DNA of 33,184 nucleotides from Candidatus Pacearchaeota archaeon CG1_02_39_14 (GTDB lineage Archaea > Nanobdellota > Nanobdellia > Pacearchaeales > GW2011-AR1), in the NCBI GenBank assembly GCA_001872315.1, contig MNVZ01000008.1:1-33184 (forward strand). The letters run 5' to 3'. The first letter of the stretch is position 1. Each line of letters opens with the position of its first letter. The notes below the pieces were generated by a model. That model made no database searches. It had not been told where the DNA came from and was given only the letters and a program-made list of their open reading frames with translations. Made by a program: the position numbers and the translations under genes. Shown in pieces: positions 29,601 to 33,184 of the stretch.

Positions 29601-30657
29601 TCTTTTTCTTTTCATTTCCAAGAAAATCTTCCCCGAATCCTTCCTCTTCCACAGAATATCCGGTACTGATTTCTGCAACTCCATTTCTAACCTTCAATTT
29701 GACAAGATTATCATCTGCCTTCTCTCCCTCGACCTCTACACTGCCCTTAACTATCTTGGCATCCCTGTCTCCAACCTCATACTCGAAGCTTTTTTCCTTT
29801 GTAACCTTTCCATAAATAAACCCTTCAGACGTGACCTCTCCGGTAATCCCGGCATCTCCCGATTCTGCAGGCGGTTCACTTGATTCTCCGGGCTCTTCGG
29901 CTGTTTCTTCAGTCTGGCTCTCCGGGCTCTCTGCAGGCATTTCCTCCTCAACAGTTCCTTCAGGCTCTTCTATTGTTCCTTCAGGCTCTTCCGTTGTCCC
30001 CTCATTTCCTGGTTCTTCACCGTTTTCTTCTTCAACAGTTCCTTCAGGTTCGACAGGCTGTTCATCTGAATTTTCAGAGCTTTCCTGCCCATCCGAACCT
30101 CCTTCGCCCTCTCCAAAATCAGTAGCAGTTTCTTCCGTTTCTTCAGAAGGTTCTTCAGACTTATCAGAAATCTTAATCTCAAATTCAACTTCAGGATAAA
30201 CCTCTCTCTTTCCTATCAATCCATAACCTTCTCCCTCACCCGAAATTTCCAGGTTTTCCACATAAAACTCTCCCTGTATAGAATCGGAATCAACTAAATC
30301 AGAAAGGAAGAATTCCTTTTCCACACCATTGAAAATAACAACTATTTTAGAGCCAGCCGGAATCAACTCTCCGGCCATTACATTCAAGTTAAGAGCTCCT
30401 GTAATTTCTTCTCCTGGGTTGTAATTTGATTTTACATCAAGAGTAACTCTTCCCGTAAAAGTTGTAAAGTAAAAAAAAGAAAGTAAGAGAACTACAATAA
30501 TTCCAAGAAAAATAAAAGGCACAAAAAAGTTTTTACTTTTTACAGGAAGTTCACTCCCAAGATAAGTTGTGACAACCTTTCCATCAACCCTTTTTGTTTC
30601 ATAATAATACGGACCAAACCTCTTCCCGTTTTTGTAAGTATACTTCTTGTGAACCAT
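20602..30657 (-). CDS. giant (3351 aa) modular surface protein/adhesin: cytoplasmic N-terminal motif, TM, acidic linker, beta-helix, Ig-like, three LamG-like domains, C-terminal TasA/AbpA-like domain
   Basis: Uninterrupted 10-kb ORF. LamG copies: LFLYIPFDTNTSTTKVYDYSSYNSDGT..., LVLWLMMDYANGTRGVTDLSKYGNNGT..., VFLMHFDNLTEYGENSSYVRDFNYLSNNAT...; beta-helix GNDIVIDGNGKTITG...NVTVRNINISNYGVGLFLNRTNNSLAENIT; many NxS/T sequons. Confidence 0.85.
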   Translation of the reverse strand: MVHKKYTYKNGKRFGPYYYETKRVDGKVVTTYLGSELPVKSKNFFVPFIFLGIIVVLLLSFFYFTTFTGRVTLDVKSNYNPGEEITGALNLNVMAGELIPAGSKIVVIFNGVEKEFFLSDLVDSDSIQGEFYVENLEISGEGEGYGLIGKREVYPEVEFEIKISDKSEEPSEETEETATDFGEGEGGSDGQESSENSDEQPVEPEGTVEEENGEEPGNEGTTEEPEGTIEEPEGTVEEEMPAESPESQTEETAEEPGESSEPPAESGDAGITGEVTSEGFIYGKVTKEKSFEYEVGDRDAKIVKGSVEVEGEKADDNLVKLKVRNGVAEISTGYSVEEEGFGEDFLGNEKKKISIDLSEFGLMALNDSLLSVKLVYQDNVIVEAEKDISVVEPEVEETNESAGEPIIEKNESIINESINESIGEIINATFNETFTNETLANQTIIDSNITVNITQYGAVLGQPVKWKKRIDLQEGPATVSVEIPAGAENVSIRKLDEKKDRENRNGGLEEAEDNEEEINSGEQNILGNESEEEKGNFPDNESEIEEGSESFSINVGITGEVTADLELEKQSKIMKFIERIFTFTGFIISEDVNEVIVDLNETEDAVEIEYYTEAPVAVEEELDRGKRIRVTGPDDVHYQNVLISSELNESLGIRNPSKIRIYWQENDTYLDASLVSDLDDNGVYDYLEFVAPHLSNQTFDIIVITNAEHLDSSRQFVSDVYNETYAFDGVWSETISESEYVRAYFEANLTSERDIKIYARKTRANPSIEIYEKDGVDLIASASVVSGDYTVFSLLSLVGEQDTFDIKIVSGDVQIDHIVDPVPKFFEDCTDLSEWTILPSGLWFAGSGATVGLCEAKNLGGAERIMSSPAVDLSGETSVNLTFDFATRNMESGEFLRAYVYNGTGSYVQLIQIEPAEPDGTKNFSLQDFITLTSTVQIRFGCNNNANNERCLLDNINITTYQATDTISPGVTIVTPENATYNATDFPLIFNVSLSETGDTVLYSFDGGATNITMSTTDNVYYTFTNESMPTGSYTFQVYANDTSGNRNYTESTIFSVDNTRINSCGNITNAGRYTLNNNFSGPGNCLEVKGNDIVIDGNGKTITGDGGIQDVGILVSGLTNVTVRNINISNYGVGLFLNRTNNSLAENITVDLSTGRGVYLLDSSHNTLANSTIYPASGKKAFELKFHSTNNTIIDTNVLYSDIEDPDVEGIDFVDFSGDEEVSLIDVVVTNYSINASGLKLDYKISGKGRIHFLEAISGSGESLDDHIQIENSVVYLKTGDNPGLDKPANVTLYNVPTSYKNPAILKDGVICEDCWNFTSLNAGTVIFNVTGFSTYTIDDVSVFGILENVTAQNNFTHISIDNRTTNSPYNDLFLYIPFDTNTSTTKVYDYSSYNSDGTPVGNAKYQEDGVYGDYFFFDGKGGDRISLTGTKVDEFGLNRNFSVSAWVRTDTSSAVDRMIISDYNLGTNRGWALYTDPNGNLTFVIRRGNSFVRCILDSIRDNQWHFVAGGYNGAGDKKATCQLDSSVDASSIYGGLDFGSNSVGPAIGDLNDGSSAAPWNGSIDEVLIFNESLNFDEGQAIYQNTSPRFKHLGEQTFEGINVSTDGTEDKLNISLTESLNFPVVNFTVRVANSTAGAYAYGPEFQVTGGNASDIPIGTPTNLSVRIIFHPDVNRFYSPLLVGNITFTGWSSVAGDASPPDVTINVPKAGDNYYSTDLPINFTVSLNENGDAEYSLDGGASNTTMFTSNGGRTGTLLNYSLSTLSTGSYTFQVYANDTTGNRNYTESVNFVFNTTGADINFTSPTPANGGFAGNSLFVNLSTGGEGQGAHYAFTDFDDTLVLWLMMDYANGTRGVTDLSKYGNNGTLIANSIQNRSGKFGKSMEFDGVGDYIEIADSDSLDVHKNFTWAAWIYLREGTKDVMFSKGASGIGAVLEISGSSLSIRERAGPTIVTGTQTISDNAWHHVAAVYNMTDVSLYVNGVLDINSSFSITGDEESTTTLRIGKDHLDIGISQHKGMIDEAMMFSRALSSDEISYLYDAATNKYENNITGLRFASHTFTGYVVNDVGTKNQTEQRSVTIRPEHIKIDANTDCIGLLANATTFGYGSNYTEQCRALDPSLNVCPALDADLNITITGRLNVDSDCKIFFNSTHIGEFALYLEGVMNLSNGFISTINASNTYNFSAPATHASFVDSRGTIERSDIISPLNVSDSLITFKTTGVKDRLVLINSTDLESYTVSGGSVYRQFRLNATVRDDSDNLVPGVNVSAWNVTNDRIFSQTTNGKGAIFYNLTEYADDGNGKSFWNNYTVNHTKVGYRYANDTSLNITQDYVLNLTLELYDTIVVNTEETPAQIFTRVGDSTVFSNLSDASRNCRYRSNAIINITSGGNLIMENCTLEMGNDLADGEFNLFVNSGGAITANFSNLTNAFNNLHYRFAAMTGSVLNIKNSYILLTGDTEGNLRRGFAINTTSVTFSNNTVGKSYNADIEILSSNIVLDKVSFVGNKGAGVTTDYNVYCRYCINVTISGSNLSDSTGASVVVLDDQEMILLDSNYTTHSVQPGATLYKQWYVDSFVNDTSASPLLDANVSFFNVTNALTDSGLTNNTGGIRLNVSDFVVSGTAGGGTKNYQGNYTINATKAGYSNEEQSWNVTGNLRLDFATLTNPFPTFVLNSPANGSTEYFEGSLNITLNATVYDLYQDILEVRIYGVNETGTSDFYTHGLIYKNSGITNGTEITYNWSSPVKVPDESTVFLMHFDNLTEYGENSSYVRDFNYLSNNATLVGDGRPVSGKLGGAFELDGISPDYLESAHSSLYNVPNITITAWIKPYSTGNKGYIVSKDDDLGGSEGFWFKFDYGQNYTDFDTGSDSPVNGSPNSLIRNEWQHVAVTMNATTITFYVNGQNVGVNTGSYSITTNTKSLLIGTSREIAGGAGTPSGLNGSIDDLVIYNRTLDYQEINDSYRLKRGTYLWKVNITDNGDNGNESEQRQFTIGVGPINQGPAAPSPEINSTDGSNRTAQDLNCFDTLIDAEGDVMNVSVEWYKNSALHLAQEYNNNYANNSFFNAVLESGNTSKTESWTCGIRIFDGVDYSSWTNTTGNVTILNTLPDIPGLSSPADGSATTDRTPMFSWTGTPNDDDGDVVSFDLNITCYNTAGGPCAGSGNDDRLITGISSTTETLTSELQYFIDNNDYYNWTVRAYDGEEYSSWATDYSLNITALVDVTLPNGSVEFGVVSPLGNYDTTDDSPKPFLIQNDGTVFVNISISATDLWAKQLNPSRYYQYKIANYTLENGSFNWALSRIFFRNLSTSAETAIVELNYSNATDTAEIDINISVPLDEPADVRSSTVTFTASLTE
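25295..25360 (-). repeat. 66-bp direct repeat copy 1 within the giant ORF (Ig-like domain repeat)
   Basis: ctttcagtatagttcctgttccctgttgtgtcatttgcatatacctggaaagtatagctccctgta; 63/66 identical to 27503-27568 by eye. Confidence 0.85.
27503..27568 (-). repeat. 66-bp direct repeat copy 2 within the giant ORF
   Basis: ctttcagtatagttcctgtttcctgatgtgtcatttgcatacacctggaaagtatagctccctgta; encodes GSYTFQVYANDTSGNRNYTES. Confidence 0.85.
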
Positions 30658-30767
30658 CCTCTTTTTTAGTGTAGGAGAACCTCTCTTTTCTCTCTATATA
30701 GGAGAAAATTATGATTTATAAGCATTTCTCTACAACAATTTTACAGATAAAAGGTTCTCTTACAAGC

Positions 30768-32762
30768 TTAGAAAGTAAATATCCAGTTATTTTCAGAAAA
30801 CCCGAGGGGATCTATACAGTTTGGATTGCTCAAGTTCTGCCTTATGTTGTTCCCTGTGCCACAATCAGGATGGAAAACTATGCAATCAGAATCATCCAAA
30901 TCAACCGAACCATCCTCATCGTTGTCCAGCCCATCAGAGCATTGCCTTAATCCAGGGTAAGGGGGAATATCCCATCCAAGATTATAATTATTATTTCCTG
31001 TTCCTGTAACAAAACTAAATGCATCTCCCTGCCTTCTTACCCTGCTAAAATCTTTAGACAAGCCGGAGAAATAGCTGTAATTTGCGATTTGGTTAAGCTG
31101 ATAGCAATTCTGTGCATTAGACCCACAAGTTTTCAAAGAAGTCTGTAATAAATTCATTCCGGGAGAAGGATTCCAGTTACCCCATGTAATCGCATCAAAA
31201 CCTGCATGGAAAGCAACTGCCTGCGCCGCCTTTACGTTATAACCATGCAAGCCATAGCTATAATTGAATATGGGCACAGCAAATTCTGTTGAAATCAGGC
31301 CCTTATTGCTTATCCCGTTAACTCTCCACGTGTCCCTCACAAAATTAGCAACGTACCTTGCCTCTTCGGGATTCTGGAAATATATGTGGGCATCAAAATA
31401 ATCATAGAATGGAGATCCATTTACCATAGCTCTTCTAAATGATTCAACTGTATTTTGTCCGACATCTTCCTGCCTGATAATGCTTATGCCGTTCCTCCTT
31501 CCTAAAACAGGATTATAATATTGTCCGTCATAAATCCAGCCATCTTCATTATATCCTGCCCCTAATGTAAACGCAGGAGTGCCCGAAACAGCAAAGGCAA
31601 CAACAGGCAAAGAAGGAGCTATTTCCTTGATTGCATTATAGCTGACATTTTGAAGGCTTAAAATTGCTTCATCTCTCTGATTGCTGTTCCATCTTCCATA
31701 ACTCCCATTTACCTCGAACTGATGCCCCCATTCATTCCCTACCTGTATCGCCGCAAGAACTCCTGCATGCTCCGGACTTGGATTTACGTAGTATCTGTCT
31801 GCAAAAGCCTGTAAATAATCTGTCCACTCAGTTATATTTTTTGGATATGAATCAGGTTCAAAGAGTGTTCTTCCACCTATATTGAATCCAACTTCTGACT
31901 TATTTGGATGATTAGCTCTTAAGGTTAGAATAACTTTTAGGTTTCCAGATTTATATTCTGCCATCTTTGCATCCATGGTAGAAAAGTCCAACTCTCCTTC
32001 CCCAGTTGGGCCATACATTGTGTACCACTGAATCAAATCCCTTCCAAAAGAAGCTTCTGAATTTTTTGCATTAGCATAGTCGCTTCCTATAATTCTGACT
32101 CCTGCGGATGGAATCTTGTCGATATTTCCGGGAATAAGTCCAAATCTCGTTCTTGTGCAGGTCTCCAAATCAAAATCAGACAGCTCAACAACATTTATCC
32201 CAAAGTCAGCACATGAAGACAGTTGTCCTTGGCAGTCCTGTGGGCAAGTCAACTCATTTTCTCCTGGCTCGCATATTCCATTCCCGCACTCAAATGATAG
32301 AGTCCCTTCAGGCTCGCATCTCACAGGAAGGTCGTCAAACTGGCATGCCTGCCCTGAATCCAGGATGGCTGTGGCTTTCACATTTTCCGGAATAATCGAA
32401 AACAAAGAAATAGAGAACCTGACTGATGAAGAGCCAAACTCCCCTGGAATGCTTCCTTCTCCCTGATTCAATGAAAAAACATTATCAGGAAACTGGAATA
32501 CAAGATTGTCTATTGCCTGGCTTCCTGGACCTCTGCTTACAAGAACCTCAACATCTGTCTCATTATAAAAGCAAGATTCAGCTTCCAGATTCAAATCCGT
32601 GCATGAGACAAATCTGTTATACTCCCCTCCATCTCCCCCTTTTCCAAGAATATCAACAATCGCAGGCTGCACAAAAAGCCAGATGATTGAAATCCCTATG
32701 ATTGATATGAGGATAATAAGAATTACAGTGATTATTCCGGACAGTGTGAAAGCCACAGCCAT
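30768..32762 (-). CDS. pilin-like N-terminus fused to a TIM-barrel (GH-A clan-like) glycoside-hydrolase-like domain; N-terminus corrupted by an inverted repeat
   Basis: LSGIITVILIILISIIGISIIWLFVQPAI; CGNGICEPGENELTCPQDC; LKVILTLRANHP...AAIQVGNEWGHQF (NE acid/base-like)...KGLISTEFAVPIFNY (Glu nucleophile-like); C-terminal CSDGLDNDEDGSVDLDDSDC. The track's 747-aa start at 33011 reads through the inverted repeat and is not credible. Confidence 0.65.
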   Translation of the reverse strand: MAVAFTLSGIITVILIILISIIGISIIWLFVQPAIVDILGKGGDGGEYNRFVSCTDLNLEAESCFYNETDVEVLVSRGPGSQAIDNLVFQFPDNVFSLNQGEGSIPGEFGSSSVRFSISLFSIIPENVKATAILDSGQACQFDDLPVRCEPEGTLSFECGNGICEPGENELTCPQDCQGQLSSCADFGINVVELSDFDLETCTRTRFGLIPGNIDKIPSAGVRIIGSDYANAKNSEASFGRDLIQWYTMYGPTGEGELDFSTMDAKMAEYKSGNLKVILTLRANHPNKSEVGFNIGGRTLFEPDSYPKNITEWTDYLQAFADRYYVNPSPEHAGVLAAIQVGNEWGHQFEVNGSYGRWNSNQRDEAILSLQNVSYNAIKEIAPSLPVVAFAVSGTPAFTLGAGYNEDGWIYDGQYYNPVLGRRNGISIIRQEDVGQNTVESFRRAMVNGSPFYDYFDAHIYFQNPEEARYVANFVRDTWRVNGISNKGLISTEFAVPIFNYSYGLHGYNVKAAQAVAFHAGFDAITWGNWNPSPGMNLLQTSLKTCGSNAQNCYQLNQIANYSYFSGLSKDFSRVRRQGDAFSFVTGTGNNNYNLGWDIPPYPGLRQCSDGLDNDEDGSVDLDDSDCIVFHPDCGTGNNIRQNLSNPNCIDPLGFSENNWIFTF
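31943..32397 (+). repeat. left arm of a 455-bp inverted repeat
   Basis: Coordinates mirror around the sum 65127: base 31943 pairs with base 33184 and base 32397 with base 32730. The segments compared by eye match except for two differences near the inner end. Confidence 0.95.
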
Positions 32763-33184
32763 CCTGGATTCAGGGCAGGCATGCCAGTTTGACGACCTTC
32801 CTGTGAGATGCGAGCCTGAAGGGACTCTATCATTTGAGTGCGGGAATGGAATATGCGAGCCAGGAGAAAATGAGTTGACTTGCCCACAGGACTGCCAAGG
32901 ACAACTGTCTTCATGTGCTGACTTTGGGATAAATGTTGTTGAGCTGTCTGATTTTGATTTGGAGACCTGCACAAGAACGAGATTTGGACTTATTCCCGGA
33001 AATATCGACAAGATTCCATCCGCAGGAGTCAGAATTATAGGAAGCGACTATGCTAATGCAAAAAATTCAGAAGCTTCTTTTGGAAGGGATTTGATTCAGT
33101 GGTACACAATGTATGGCCCAACTGGGGAAGGAGAGTTGGACTTTTCTACCATGGATGCAAAGATGGCAGAATATAAATCTGGAA
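32730..33184 (-). repeat. right arm of the 455-bp inverted repeat, ending at the last base of the window
   Basis: Reverse complement of 31943-32397 with mismatches at 32742 and 32744; 332-bp unique spacer (32398-32729). Confidence 0.95.

Noticed and set aside
29831-30199. 122-aa Ser/Pro/Gly-rich plus-strand ORF
   Set aside because: Antisense of the acidic low-complexity linker in the giant protein.
32116-32466. Plus-strand 116-aa ORF (and 32153-32395, and minus 32732-32974)
   Set aside because: Antisense to the glycoside-hydrolase-like gene or its inverted copy; no independent coding signal.
32763-33011. N-terminal extension MSIFPGISPNLVLVQVSKSKSD... of the 747-aa ORF
   Set aside because: It is translation of the inverted-repeat right arm on the wrong strand; the same peptide appears in the plus-strand ORF 32116-32466.

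Overview
The window looks like a chromosomal segment of a DPANN-type archaeon (Woesearchaeota/Pacearchaeota-like, inferred from gene content only). Left to right it contains: (1) the edge of a CRISPR adaptation module: a truncated cas4 running off base 1 (absent from the ORF track), an opposite-strand AbrB/MazF-type toxin-antitoxin pair, then cas2 and cas1; (2) a compact gyrB - 63-aa acidic protein - 66-aa zinc ribbon - gyrA operon; (3) the ribosomal L7Ae-S28e-L24e cluster; (4) a pilin-like/LamG surface protein, kae1 and several small proteins, including an unlisted 57-aa basic protein; (5) two surface-protein operons that appear to share a plan (12177-16572 and 18928-30657), each pairing a protein carrying a TasA/AbpA-like beta domain with a small membrane protein and a membrane-anchored 'PGKYA' paralog, the second headed by a 3351-aa modular surface protein; (6) a beta-helix secreted protein and a WbuC-like cupin between them; (7) a pilin-like/TIM-barrel glycoside-hydrolase-like protein whose N-terminus is overwritten by a 455-bp, near-identical inverted repeat reaching the last base of the window. 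I consider that repeat a probable amplification/assembly chimera. The best candidate for an undescribed system is the duplicated surface-appendage operon. The TA pair inside the cas module is second. No CRISPR array, tRNA or rRNA was found. All family calls are from reading motifs; no database search was run.
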